This document shows positions 20,679 to 29,679 of a DNA stretch of 64,000 nt, one piece after another. Source of the DNA: an uncultured Polaribacter sp. (GTDB taxonomy: Bacteria > Bacteroidota > Bacteroidia > Flavobacteriales > Flavobacteriaceae); NCBI GenBank assembly GCA_913047375.1, contig CAJWTV010000001.1:1-64000 (forward strand), in the 5' to 3' direction. The translations under genes were made by a program, and so were the position numbers. Within the stretch, counting starts at the first letter, position 1; every line of letters starts with the position of its first letter. A model generated the notes under the pieces. It saw only the letters and a list, made by a program, of their open reading frames with translations. It was not told the DNA's origin and made no database searches.

Positions 20679-21176
20679 ATGAACAAATACTCATTCCTTC
20701 TTTTTTTTATTTTAACGATTTTAAGTTCTTGTTCAACTGAAGAAACTACTGTTTATTATTTAATTCGTCATGCTGAAAAAGATAGAACGGATAATACGAA
20801 TATAAATCCAAATTTAAATAAGATAGGACAAGATAGAGCTATAAAATGGGCTTCTTACTTTAAAAATGTTCATTTAGATGCAATATATTCGACTACTTAC
20901 AATAGAACTTTACAAACTGCAGCACCTACAGCAAGAGTAAAAAAATTACAAATATTAAATTATAATCCAACAAATATGTTTAATAAGGATTTTAAAGAAA
21001 AAACTAAAGGAAAAGTTACATTAATTGTTGGACACAGTAACACTACACCTGTTTTTGTAAATAAAATTTTAGGAGATGAAAAATATCAAAATATGGATGA
21101 TAATGATAATTCAAGTCTATATGTTGTAAAAATAAATAAGCACGAAAAAAATAGTTTAATAAAAAAAATAAATTAA
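20679..21176 (+). CDS. Histidine phosphatase family lipoprotein (SixA-like)
   Basis: Lipobox LSSCS; YLIRHAEKDR catalytic RHA motif; VGHSNTTP. Confidence 0.88.
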   Translation: MNKYSFLLFFILTILSSCSTEETTVYYLIRHAEKDRTDNTNINPNLNKIGQDRAIKWASYFKNVHLDAIYSTTYNRTLQTAAPTARVKKLQILNYNPTNMFNKDFKEKTKGKVTLIVGHSNTTPVFVNKILGDEKYQNMDDNDNSSLYVVKINKHEKNSLIKKIN

Positions 21177-21178
21177 CC

Positions 21179-22000
21179 TTACTTTCTAGTAACTAACATC
21201 ATATGAGGACTAAAAGATAATAGAGATTCATCTTTTTCGGTAACTTCTAATAGCTTTAATAAGTTTTTTTTCTTATTTGGATTTAGCATATTTGTAAAAT
21301 AATCTTTGTCTAACCATATCATCCCCTCAACTGCAAATAAATTTATAATTTCTAGGCCTTGAGATATAAATTCTTTTTTTAATTGCTTAGGCTTATGATA
21401 AAAACCTTCAGCCAATAGCCAAGGGTATTCATTAGGTGGATTGTGAATTCCAGAGTTTAATTCAGTTTCACACATTTCAAGAAAAACCTTTTCGTGAATT
21501 AAGCCTTGCATTAACCCTGCTACTGTTGATGCAGATGCATTAATAGCAAAGCCTAAAATTAGTCCACCTTTTTTAAGTACCCGTTTAGCTTCATTTATCG
21601 TTTTGAGCCGATCTGCTTTATTTTGAAGATGATATAGTGGTCCGTGTAAAATAACCATATCTGCAAATTCGTTTTCAATTTCTAAATTACATGATTGACC
21701 TTGTTTTACGGAAAACTTATTTTTAAGGCTATTTGCTCTTGACTTTGCTAAAGTTATATGTTTTTGAACAGGTTCAATTAAATGGACGTCATGCCCTTTT
21801 TTAGCCAACCATTCACTGTATTTACCTGTACCTCCACCAACATCTATAATAGTAATTTGAGGTTTAAATATATGTCTTTCAATAAGAGTTTTGATTCTCT
21901 CAAATTCAAAAAAGCCCATTCCATTGTCTAGACGAGTCTCCTCTGAAGCTTTATTATAAAAGTCTTCTAATTTTTTACTAATAAGATTCTTATTATTCAT
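21179..22000 (-). CDS. Class I SAM-dependent methyltransferase
   Basis: IIDVGGGTGKYSEWLAKKGHDVHLIEP motif I; VLKKGGLILGF. Confidence 0.88.
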   Translation of the reverse strand: MNNKNLISKKLEDFYNKASEETRLDNGMGFFEFERIKTLIERHIFKPQITIIDVGGGTGKYSEWLAKKGHDVHLIEPVQKHITLAKSRANSLKNKFSVKQGQSCNLEIENEFADMVILHGPLYHLQNKADRLKTINEAKRVLKKGGLILGFAINASASTVAGLMQGLIHEKVFLEMCETELNSGIHNPPNEYPWLLAEGFYHKPKQLKKEFISQGLEIINLFAVEGMIWLDKDYFTNMLNPNKKKNLLKLLEVTEKDESLLSFSPHMMLVTRK

Positions 22001-22002
22001 TT

Positions 22003-22746
22003 TTAATTATTTAAAATATCAACTTTAATATCCTTTAAAATAATTTCAGATACTTTAATTAATTGATTATTCTCGTAGTAAAGATCTAAATCAGTTAAGG
22101 GTATATCTTTAGAAGAAGGTTTATAATTATAATAATCTACAAAACGAATTTCTTTTATTAAACATTGTTCTTTTAATACCCTAAATCGTTTACCCCCACC
22201 ATTAGTATGAAAAGAATATGCTAAATAATCTATTAAAAAATCATCTTTATTTATCCAGTATATAAAAATATCTTGAAAATCTTCCCCTCCACCGTCTTCA
22301 GAAAAAGAAATTTCTATCTTATAATATTCTTTTCCATTAATTTTTGATGACGGAAGTATTTTTTTCTGAACAGCCTTATCATTTAATCCCAAAGGCAAAA
22401 CAGAAAAATAATGAACTGAATTTACAGCATTACTATATTTAATCTTTAAACTGTCAATGGTGGCGACAGGTATATAATTCACAAAACGTTGATATCCTTT
22501 GTTAAAGATGATATCATTAATAGTAGAAGTATCTTTTTTAAAAACTCGATCTAAAGTATAATTTCCTTCTTTTCTGACGGCTGTGTATAATATATCTCGA
22601 AATTTAAAAGTAATTTTTGAATTAGAAACTTTACTCACTCCAGAGAAAGCAATAGTATTATCGATTACCTGTTGAGCAGTTAAAGATGATTTTTTTGAAT
22701 TGCACGAAGTGATTAGTAATATTAAAAATATGTATAAATAGTGCAT
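22003..22746 (-). CDS. Conserved lipoprotein of unknown function (DUF6503-like)
   Basis: Lipobox ITSCN; beta-rich body typical of flavobacterial lipoproteins. DUF assignment from memory. Confidence 0.6.
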   Translation of the reverse strand: MHYLYIFLILLITSCNSKKSSLTAQQVIDNTIAFSGVSKVSNSKITFKFRDILYTAVRKEGNYTLDRVFKKDTSTINDIIFNKGYQRFVNYIPVATIDSLKIKYSNAVNSVHYFSVLPLGLNDKAVQKKILPSSKINGKEYYKIEISFSEDGGGEDFQDIFIYWINKDDFLIDYLAYSFHTNGGGKRFRVLKEQCLIKEIRFVDYYNYKPSSKDIPLTDLDLYYENNQLIKVSEIILKDIKVDILNN

Positions 22747-22810
22747 TTAATTATTTTTATAATGAATAAATTCCATGCTAAATTACACATCTTAATCTTA
22801 ATCAAAAATG

Positions 22811-22818
22811 TATATTTG
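22811..22818 (+). promoter_or_regulatory. Putative smpB -7 element
   Basis: TATATTTG, upstream of smpB. Confidence 0.35.
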
Positions 22819-22894
22819 TATAAATAAAAAATAGGATCATCCAGTTTATTATAAGGATAATTTTATTAAACTATAATTATCTTAAAACCAGTCT

Positions 22895-23359
22895 ATGACT
22901 GTGCAGAAAAATATAAATATAAAAAATAAAAAAGCACGTTTTGAGTTTGAAATCCTTGACAAATTAGTCGCAGGAATTCAACTAACGGGTACTGAAATAA
23001 AATCTATACGACTCAGTAAAGCACGAATTACAGAAAGTTTTTGTGAATTTAATGATCGTGGCGAGCTGTTTGTTATTAACATGTACATAGAGGAATATAT
23101 TTATGGTCATCAATTTAATCACAAACCTAAAAGTGAACGTAGGTTATTGTTAAATAAAAAAGAATTAAAAAATCTAAAAAAAGATGTTGAAGCTAAAGGA
23201 AATACAATCGTTCCGATGCGATTATTTATAAACGATAGAGGTTTTGCAAAACTTGAGATTGCTTTAGCAAAAGGAAAAAAAACACATGATAAACGTGAGG
23301 TTTTAAAAGATAGAGATAACAAAAGGGATTTAGATCGAATTAAAAAGAACTTCAATTAG
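22895..23359 (+). CDS. smpB: SsrA-binding protein
   Basis: NKKARFEFEILDKLVAGIQLTGTEIKSIR; C-terminal KGKKTHDKREVLKDRDNKRD. Confidence 0.97.
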   Translation: MTVQKNINIKNKKARFEFEILDKLVAGIQLTGTEIKSIRLSKARITESFCEFNDRGELFVINMYIEEYIYGHQFNHKPKSERRLLLNKKELKNLKKDVEAKGNTIVPMRLFINDRGFAKLEIALAKGKKTHDKREVLKDRDNKRDLDRIKKNFN

Positions 23360-23410
23360 AAAAACTTTTTCCTAAAAATAATTAGTTTTAAACTTTATAA
23401 TTAATCATAA

Positions 23411-23989
23411 ATGTTAAGAGATAAACTAAAAAAATTCAATATAATTTTAGCCTCTGAATCACCAAGAAGGCAAAAATTTTTTAAAGATTTAGACATTGAT
23501 TTTACAATCCAAATAAAAAAAGTTCAAGAGATTTATCCTAATAATTTAATAGGAACTGAAATTACTGATTATTTAGCAGATTTAAAATCTAAGGAATTTA
23601 ATAACTTAAAGATAAAAGATATTTTAATTACTTCTGATACAATTGTTTGGTTGAACAACGAGGCATTAGGTAAACCTAAAACCAAAGAAGAAGCTTATAA
23701 GATGCTAAGGTCCTTATCCGGAAAAAAACACGAAGTAATTACATCAATTTCAATTAAGAGTAAAAATTTTCAAAAAATTTTAAATGATATAACAGCTGTA
23801 TATTTCAAAGAAATATCTGATGAAGAAATATACTATTACATAGATAATTATAGCCCTTTTGATAAAGCAGGTGCATATGGTATTCAAGAATGGCTAGGGT
23901 TTATAGCTATTGATAAAATTGATGGCAGTTTTTTTAATGTAGTTGGTTTACCTGTTCATAAACTTTATAAAGAATTGCTAAAATTATAA
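23411..23989 (+). CDS. maf: Maf family nucleotide pyrophosphatase
   Basis: ILASESPRRQKFF, SDTIVWLNNEALGKPKT, DKAGAYGIQ. Confidence 0.95.
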   Translation: MLRDKLKKFNIILASESPRRQKFFKDLDIDFTIQIKKVQEIYPNNLIGTEITDYLADLKSKEFNNLKIKDILITSDTIVWLNNEALGKPKTKEEAYKMLRSLSGKKHEVITSISIKSKNFQKILNDITAVYFKEISDEEIYYYIDNYSPFDKAGAYGIQEWLGFIAIDKIDGSFFNVVGLPVHKLYKELLKL

Positions 23990-24046
23990 ATTAAAAGCTA
24001 AATAAAAGTTTATTTTTACGAAAAAATACAATACAAAAATTATATA

Positions 24047-25000
24047 ATGAAAAAATACACCTACACAGAAAAAAAAGATACTCGATCTGGATTTGGAGAC
24101 GGTTTGACAGAATTAGGTAGAACAAACCCTAATGTTGTAGCGCTTTGTGCTGATTTAATTGGATCATTAAAAATGGATCAATTTATTAAAGAAAATCCAG
24201 AAAGATTTTTTCAAATTGGTATTGCAGAAGCAAATATGATTGGTATTGCTGCAGGCTTAACTATTGGTGGTAAAATTCCTTTTACAGGAACATTTGCTAA
24301 TTTTTCTACAGGACGAGTTTATGATCAAATTCGTCAATCTGTTGCTTATTCTGGTAAAAATGTCAAAATTTGTGCATCCCATGCAGGTTTAACATTGGGA
24401 GAAGACGGTGCAACACATCAAATATTAGAAGATATTGGATTAATGAAAATGTTACCTGGTATGACTGTTATTAATACTTGTGATTATAATCAAACAAAAG
24501 CAGCTACAATTGCTATTGCGGATTATGATGGACCAGTATATTTACGTTTTGGTAGGCCTAAAGTACCCGTATTTATGCCTATTGATACTAAATTTGAAAT
24601 TGGTAAAGGAATTCAATTGACTAAAGGGACAGATGTAACTATTGTTGCAACAGGACACTTGGTTTGGGAATCTTTACAAGCTGCAGAAATACTTGATGCA
24701 GAAGGAATTTCAGTTGAAGTAATAAATATTCATACAATTAAACCATTAGACGAAGAAATAATTTTAAAATCAGTAGCTAAAACAAAATGTATCGTTACTG
24801 CGGAAGAGCATAATAAATTAGGTGGTTTGGGAGAGAGTGTTTCTAGAACATTAGCATTAAATAATCCTACTCCACAAGAATTTATAGCAACAAACGATAC
24901 CTTTGGAGAGTCTGGTACTCCAGAGCAGTTAATGGAAAAGTATGGTTTAAATTCAGAATCTATAGTTTCAGCTGTTAAAAAAGTGATTTCTAGAAAATAA
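24047..25000 (+). CDS. Transketolase, C-terminal subunit
   Basis: TRSGFGDGLTELGRTNPNVVALCADL, GIAEANMIGIAAGL, HAGLTLGEDGATHQ. Confidence 0.95.
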   Translation: MKKYTYTEKKDTRSGFGDGLTELGRTNPNVVALCADLIGSLKMDQFIKENPERFFQIGIAEANMIGIAAGLTIGGKIPFTGTFANFSTGRVYDQIRQSVAYSGKNVKICASHAGLTLGEDGATHQILEDIGLMKMLPGMTVINTCDYNQTKAATIAIADYDGPVYLRFGRPKVPVFMPIDTKFEIGKGIQLTKGTDVTIVATGHLVWESLQAAEILDAEGISVEVINIHTIKPLDEEIILKSVAKTKCIVTAEEHNKLGGLGESVSRTLALNNPTPQEFIATNDTFGESGTPEQLMEKYGLNSESIVSAVKKVISRK

Positions 25001-25035
25001 AACTTAAACATAATAATTTGCAATCAATTTTAAAA

Positions 25036-25677
25036 ATGAAAAAAATAATTTTAATAATATGTTTTTCCTTAGGAATTAATCAAATCTCAATAGCACAAAT
25101 TAATTTTGGTATTAAGGGTGGTTTAAATTATAACTCGGAATCAAACAAAGAAGGTTTTAGATTGGATTTAGATGATGTCTTACTTGTAGGAGAAAATGTT
25201 TTTAAGAATGTAGAGACAAAAGCGGGTTATCACTTAGGTATCTGGCTTCGAGCTAAAGTACCAATAATAGGAATTTATATAAGGCCAGAATTAGTTTATA
25301 CTAGTTTAGAAAATAGTATGACATATACCAATTTAGGTGGAGACTCAGAGGTAACTGACTTTAGCTTTCAAAAGATTGATATTCCTGTATTATTTGGAAA
25401 GAAATTTTTAGGAGTTGGTAATATCTATATTGGCCCAAGTTTTCAATACATACTAAAACAAGGTTTTAGTATGAGTAATATTTCAGATGTTAAAGGAGAT
25501 GATTTTACCATTGGTATTCAGTATGGTGTTGGAATAGAATTAGGTAAAATAGGTTTAGATATTCGTTGGGAAAGAGGTTTCTCAAGCATTGAGTCAAGCA
25601 TTATTGAAGGATCAACAAATATTGAGTTTGATACAAGGGTAAATCAAGTTATATTTGGATTATCATATAAACTATAA
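25036..25677 (+). CDS. Outer-membrane beta-barrel protein (PorT-like)
   Basis: Signal peptide; INFGIKGGLNYN...YIRPELVYTSL; beta-strand C-terminus. Confidence 0.8.
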   Translation: MKKIILIICFSLGINQISIAQINFGIKGGLNYNSESNKEGFRLDLDDVLLVGENVFKNVETKAGYHLGIWLRAKVPIIGIYIRPELVYTSLENSMTYTNLGGDSEVTDFSFQKIDIPVLFGKKFLGVGNIYIGPSFQYILKQGFSMSNISDVKGDDFTIGIQYGVGIELGKIGLDIRWERGFSSIESSIIEGSTNIEFDTRVNQVIFGLSYKL

Positions 25678-25684
25678 ATCTTTC

Positions 25685-25720
25685 AAAAAAAAGCTCTTGA
25701 TTAATCAAGAGCTTTTTTTT
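25685..25720. terminator. Bidirectional terminator
   Basis: AAAAAAAAGCTCTTGATTAATCAAGAGCTTTTTTTT, 36-bp perfect palindrome between convergent genes. Confidence 0.9.
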
Positions 25721-25723
25721 TAG

Positions 25724-26605
25724 TTATTTAATTTCTGGATTCAAATAATCAGCAAGAGTTGGGTTATTAGGATCATTAAAGTCATTTGCTGGATTTCCAT
25801 CTCCATTAGCATCCTCATCAATAGTTTCAACACCATCACCATCATCATCAATGTCTAGGTAATTAGCAAAGAAATCACCATTTGTATCGTCATTTCTTGG
25901 ATCACCATCTCCATCAACATCTTCTAGCCAAGAAGGAATTCCGTCATTATCATGGTCCGTATCTTTGATGAAATCGTATAATTCTATATAAAATATTAAA
26001 TTCTCATTACTTCTAATTAAACCAGTAGTACCGGCATTTCTATATGCCAATCCTGACGGAATAAATAAAATACCATTACCTCCGTTATCAAAGGTAATTG
26101 GGCCATTATTTGTTACGTTATCTCCATTTTTAAAATTGGTGAAGCCATATGCCCAACCTCTGATTACAGAATTTAGTGTAAACCAGATTGGAGTTTCTCT
26201 TATTTCAAACCGTGGTGTAATACTATCGGTGTTGTTGATTCTAAAGCCTTCATATTTAACAAAAATAGAATCTACAGACTTTGGAAAACCTTTGTCTATT
26301 GAAGGAGAACCAATATTATTCACATAATAATATAATTCATAATCTATTTCATTTTCTGAAACATTCATTAATTTAAGGTTCACGTCTTCCGAAAGAGGAG
26401 TTTGACCAGCTACAAGAGCTTTTACAGAATCAATAGATGTGTCATAATAATGTTTCGTAAAAAATGAGGATAATGAGTCTTTATCAATTAAAGATTGTGC
26501 CTCATGATCAAAATCATCTACTGGAGTACTCACAATGTTATCATCGCAAGAGTAAAATAGTATGCTCAATATAAAAATTCCAATAATATATTTAATTTTA
26601 TTCAT
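25724..26605 (-). CDS. FKBP-type peptidyl-prolyl isomerase-like lipoprotein with Asp-rich Ca-binding-type tail
   Basis: Lipobox FYSCD; ILFIPSGLAYRNAG...LIFYIELYDF FKBP end; DTDHDNDGIPSWLEDVDGDGDPRNDDTNGD tail. Confidence 0.8.
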   Translation of the reverse strand: MNKIKYIIGIFILSILFYSCDDNIVSTPVDDFDHEAQSLIDKDSLSSFFTKHYYDTSIDSVKALVAGQTPLSEDVNLKLMNVSENEIDYELYYYVNNIGSPSIDKGFPKSVDSIFVKYEGFRINNTDSITPRFEIRETPIWFTLNSVIRGWAYGFTNFKNGDNVTNNGPITFDNGGNGILFIPSGLAYRNAGTTGLIRSNENLIFYIELYDFIKDTDHDNDGIPSWLEDVDGDGDPRNDDTNGDFFANYLDIDDDGDGVETIDEDANGDGNPANDFNDPNNPTLADYLNPEIK

Positions 26606-26645
26606 TTATTCAGACTAAATTTAGTGCTGCAATTTAGCATTTTTA

Positions 26646-26653
26646 TACCTTTG
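26646..26653 (+). promoter_or_regulatory. Putative -7 element for the S4-domain gene
   Basis: TACCTTTG 34 bp upstream of the ATG at 26687. Confidence 0.45.
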
Positions 26654-26686
26654 TAAAAAGTCAAAAGTACTTTTTTAACTTTTTTT

Positions 26687-27073
26687 ATGAGAATTGATAA
26701 ATTTTTATGGTGTATTCGAGTTTTTAAGACTAGAAATATAGCCACTATAGCCTGTAAGAAAGGACACGTTAAGATTAATGAAACTAATGTTAAACCATCT
26801 AAAGAAATCTTTAGTGATGAGCTTATATTAGTTAGGAAAAATCAAATAAACTATCAATTTAAAGTTTTAGATTTACCAGATAGCCGTGTTGGTGCAAAAA
26901 TAGTTGATTTATATAGAAAAGATGTAACACCTAAAGTGGCATTTGAGAAAAACGAAATGCTTAAATTTGCTAAGGATTATTATCGTAAAAAAGGTGCTGG
27001 GAGGCCAACTAAAAAAGATAGAAGGGACATAGAAGACTATAGTGAAGAAGATATTAATAAACAAAATGACTGA
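26687..27073 (+). CDS. S4-domain RNA-binding protein (Hsp15/HslR-like)
   Basis: MRIDKFLWCIRVFKTRNIATIACKKGHVKINE S4 motif; basic C-terminus. Confidence 0.92.
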   Translation: MRIDKFLWCIRVFKTRNIATIACKKGHVKINETNVKPSKEIFSDELILVRKNQINYQFKVLDLPDSRVGAKIVDLYRKDVTPKVAFEKNEMLKFAKDYYRKKGAGRPTKKDRRDIEDYSEEDINKQND

Positions 27074-27569
27074 TAAAAATAACATTATTTTAGATAACTT
27101 ACAGATAAAGCAAAAAACAAGAAGAATAGCTTTTCAAATTTTAGAAAGTAACTCAAGAGAAAAAGAAGTTATTATTATAGGAATAGTTGGAAATGGATAT
27201 CTTTTTGCTAAAATGATAGTTAATGAACTTAAAAAAATATCGGATTTAAAAATAACTATTTGTGAGGTATTTATAAACAAGAAAAATCCTTTAGACAAAA
27301 TAACATCTTCCTTAGATGAAGATGATTACAAAAATAAATCAATTGTTTTAGTTGATGATGTTTTAAATTCAGGCGCTACTCTAATTTATGGAATTAAATA
27401 CTTTTTGAATGTTCCATTAAAAAGATTTAAAACTGCTGTATTAGTGAATAGGAATCATAAAAAGTATCCCGTCAAAGCTGATTTTAAAGGTATATCACTA
27501 TCTACTTCCATTAAGGAACATATCATAGTAGAATTCAATAAAAATAATGCACGTACTTTTCTAATTTAG
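27066..27569 (+). CDS. Phosphoribosyltransferase (PyrR-like fold)
   Basis: IVLVDDVLNSGATLIYG PRPP-binding motif; start at MTDKNN overlaps the upstream gene by 8 bp. Confidence 0.88.
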   Translation: MTDKNNIILDNLQIKQKTRRIAFQILESNSREKEVIIIGIVGNGYLFAKMIVNELKKISDLKITICEVFINKKNPLDKITSSLDEDDYKNKSIVLVDDVLNSGATLIYGIKYFLNVPLKRFKTAVLVNRNHKKYPVKADFKGISLSTSIKEHIIVEFNKNNARTFLI

Positions 27570-28079
27570 TGATTTTATAATTTCTTTTGAAATTTCATCA
27601 ATTGTTTTATTATCTATAATTACTTTTTTATTAGCTTGTTCGTAAAAAAAACATCTTTCAAATAAATGTTTTCCAATATATTCAATTAACATTTTATCAT
27701 CTAACTCTTTTATTAATGGTCTTTTATCTTTGACACTTATAAGTCTCTGAACAAGAGTATTTATATTTGCTTTTAAATAAATAGAAATAGTGTTTTCAGT
27801 ATTAAGTATTAAATCCATATTATCAGCATAACATGGAGTTCCACCACCTAAAGATAAAATAAAATTATCATCAGAATTTAATATTTTTTTTAAATATATA
27901 TGCTCAATTAATCGAAAATGAATTTCTCCTTTCTCCTCAAAAATATTATTTATAGTCATATTTTCTTCAGATTCAATATATTTATCTAGATCAATAAAAG
28001 GTAGAAATAACTTTTTAGAAGTTATATTTCCTATAGAAGATTTACCTGACGCCATATAACCTAATAAAACTATTTTCAT
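27561..28079 (-). CDS. aroK: Shikimate kinase
   Basis: MKIVLLGYMASGKSSIG P-loop, DLDKYIE, LGGGTPCY. Confidence 0.94.
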   Translation of the reverse strand: MKIVLLGYMASGKSSIGNITSKKLFLPFIDLDKYIESEENMTINNIFEEKGEIHFRLIEHIYLKKILNSDDNFILSLGGGTPCYADNMDLILNTENTISIYLKANINTLVQRLISVKDKRPLIKELDDKMLIEYIGKHLFERCFFYEQANKKVIIDNKTIDEISKEIIKSLN

Positions 28080-28147
28080 CTGTAATAATTTTAACAAATA
28101 TCGATAAAAAAATATCATTTTGTAGCGTTAAATTTTAAGAATGCAAT

Positions 28148-28290
28148 TATATTTGCTAATCTTTTATAACAAGATTTATAGCTGTTAGCCTAATTGCAAG
28201 AGCTTATAACTATAAAGGATAGGTTTGTCAGCTCAAGCCTAAGTCAGTATCAAAAAAGTTAAGATAATACTTGTCTTTTTTAATTTATTA
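28148..28290 (+). ncRNA. Candidate structured small RNA or leader upstream of tRNA-Leu
   Basis: TATATTTG promoter-like box (28148-28155), then hairpins TTATAG(28176)/CTATAA(28210) and TAGGTTTG-TCAGCT-CAAGCCTA (28220-28241), then AAAAAAGTTAAG-ATAATA-CTTGTCTTTTTT terminator-like hairpin. No ORF. Confidence 0.4.
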
Positions 28291-28293
28291 TTA

Positions 28294-28377
28294 GCGCACG
28301 TGGCGGAATTGGTAGACGCGCCAGCTTGAGGGGCTGGTAAATGCAAGTTTGTGGAAGTTCGAATCTTCTCGTGCGCA
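28294..28377 (+). tRNA. tRNA-Leu (anticodon GAG)
   Basis: GCGCACG...CGTGCGC acceptor stem; CCAGC-TTGAGGG-GCTGG anticodon arm; GTTCGAATC T-loop; class II variable arm; CCA not encoded. Confidence 0.95.
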
Positions 28378-28442
28378 CTAATAATTACTTCTTTTCACAA
28401 AAAATTAGCCTAAGTATAAATGAATATTGTTAGTTTTGCTTT

Positions 28443-29252
28443 ATGCAAAAAATAATAATAATTCTAATTTTAATTTTTTCTTTAAAAGGTTTTTCACAAA
28501 CAGATTCTCTTAAAGTAACAGTATTAAAAGGTCAAATTATACATGGTGAAAGTAAACGTTTATTAAGCGCAGCACATATTTTAAATTTAAATACTGTAGA
28601 GGGAACTATAACTTCAGATAGGGGTTTGTTTGAGCTTCAAACTCGAGTAAATGATACAATTTTAGTTTCATATTTAGGGTTTTCGTCAATAAAATTGAAA
28701 GTTACAAATGATTTATTAAAAGGAAATGAATTATTAATAGCTCTTTATGAAAGACCTGAAGAGGTTAGAGAAATTATTATTAAATCGATTAAATTAATAG
28801 GTGTTTTAGAAGTAGATATAAAACAAGTCCCAAAAGATCGTTTTACGCGAATTCGTATTAACGGTTTACCTCAAACTTATGAAATAGGAAAACCAAAAGA
28901 AAAAGATTTTTCATCGCCCTTAGCTGCCTTATTTCAACCTGTAGACTTTCTTTACAATCTTTTTGGAAAAAAACCAAAGCAATTAAGAAAACTTCAGAAG
29001 TTAAAAAAACAAGATGATTTACGTAAAATGTTATCTGGAAAATTTGACCGTGAAGTAATGATGGAATACTTAGATATGGATAGTGAAGAATTATCTGAAT
29101 TACTTTCTGATTGTAATTATTCCGAATATTTTATTAAGAAAGCTTCTGATTTACAAATGATTGAAGCTGTTTTAGATTGTTATGAGAGTTACAAAGCTTT
29201 AAAGAAGGGGAAAATTGAGCGTAATAATATTCCTGAAAGAATTATGAAATAA
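28443..29252 (+). CDS. Carboxypeptidase-like regulatory domain (CarboxypepD_reg-like) protein
   Basis: Signal peptide; GQIIHGESKRLLSAAHILNLNTVEGTITSDRGLFEL...ILVSYLGFSSI. Confidence 0.85.
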   Translation: MQKIIIILILIFSLKGFSQTDSLKVTVLKGQIIHGESKRLLSAAHILNLNTVEGTITSDRGLFELQTRVNDTILVSYLGFSSIKLKVTNDLLKGNELLIALYERPEEVREIIIKSIKLIGVLEVDIKQVPKDRFTRIRINGLPQTYEIGKPKEKDFSSPLAALFQPVDFLYNLFGKKPKQLRKLQKLKKQDDLRKMLSGKFDREVMMEYLDMDSEELSELLSDCNYSEYFIKKASDLQMIEAVLDCYESYKALKKGKIERNNIPERIMK

Positions 29253-29303
29253 CTAAATTTGAAAGCGTAGTGGCTTTATAAAAGGATTTAAAAGCCCTGC
29301 CCA

Positions 29304-29471
29304 ATGAAAGAACGTATTAAGCATTGTGACGTCTGTAATATAGATTTTTCTACAATGTATAGAGTGCAATACAAAAACCCCAAGGAATGGGTGTTTGTGT
29401 GCAAATTGTGCTTGACTCAAGTCAAAGAGAATAACAATAAATACAAATACGGTGGTACTTGGAAGAAATAA
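29304..29471 (+). CDS. Small (55 aa) putative zinc-ribbon protein, absent from the supplied ORF track
   Basis: MKERIKHCDVCNIDFSTMYRVQYKNPKEWVFVCKLCLTQVKENNNKYKYGGTWKK*; two CxxC knuckles. Confidence 0.75.
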   Translation: MKERIKHCDVCNIDFSTMYRVQYKNPKEWVFVCKLCLTQVKENNNKYKYGGTWKK

Positions 29472-29520
29472 GAGGTTAAACTTGGCTCCACAAATTATTC
29501 TTAGAAACAATTTATTATTT

Positions 29521-29670
29521 TTATTTTGAGTAAATCCTTTTTGGTTCAAACCAATGTGTAGCATTGTCAATCTGTCTACCTAGACCAATAGGTCGTTTTT
29601 GAGCAGCAATAATTCGATTATTTAAAATAGTAATCAAAGAGTCTTTAATCTGTTGAAAATTTATAATAAA
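29521..29670 (-). pseudogene. Putative C-terminal remnant of a decayed protein-coding gene
   Basis: Open frame FIINFQQIKDSLITILNNRIIAAQKRPIGLGRQIDNATHWFEPKRIYSK* with no ATG and an in-frame stop immediately upstream. Confidence 0.35.
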
Positions 29671-29679
29671 TTAGTTAAA

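Noticed and set aside
27561-27569. Overlapping convergent stops (9 bp) as an unusual arrangement
   Set aside because: Convergent overlaps of this size are ordinary in compact genomes; the same occurs for aroB/bshA at 61420-61423.
28431-28438. TAGTTTTG as the promoter of the gene at 28443
   Set aside because: It would place the transcription start at or after the ATG; probably a chance match in AT-rich DNA unless the mRNA is leaderless.
29253-29570. 105-aa minus-strand ORF in the track
   Set aside because: Low-complexity, non-protein-like sequence antisense to the convincing 55-aa CxxC protein; considered spurious.
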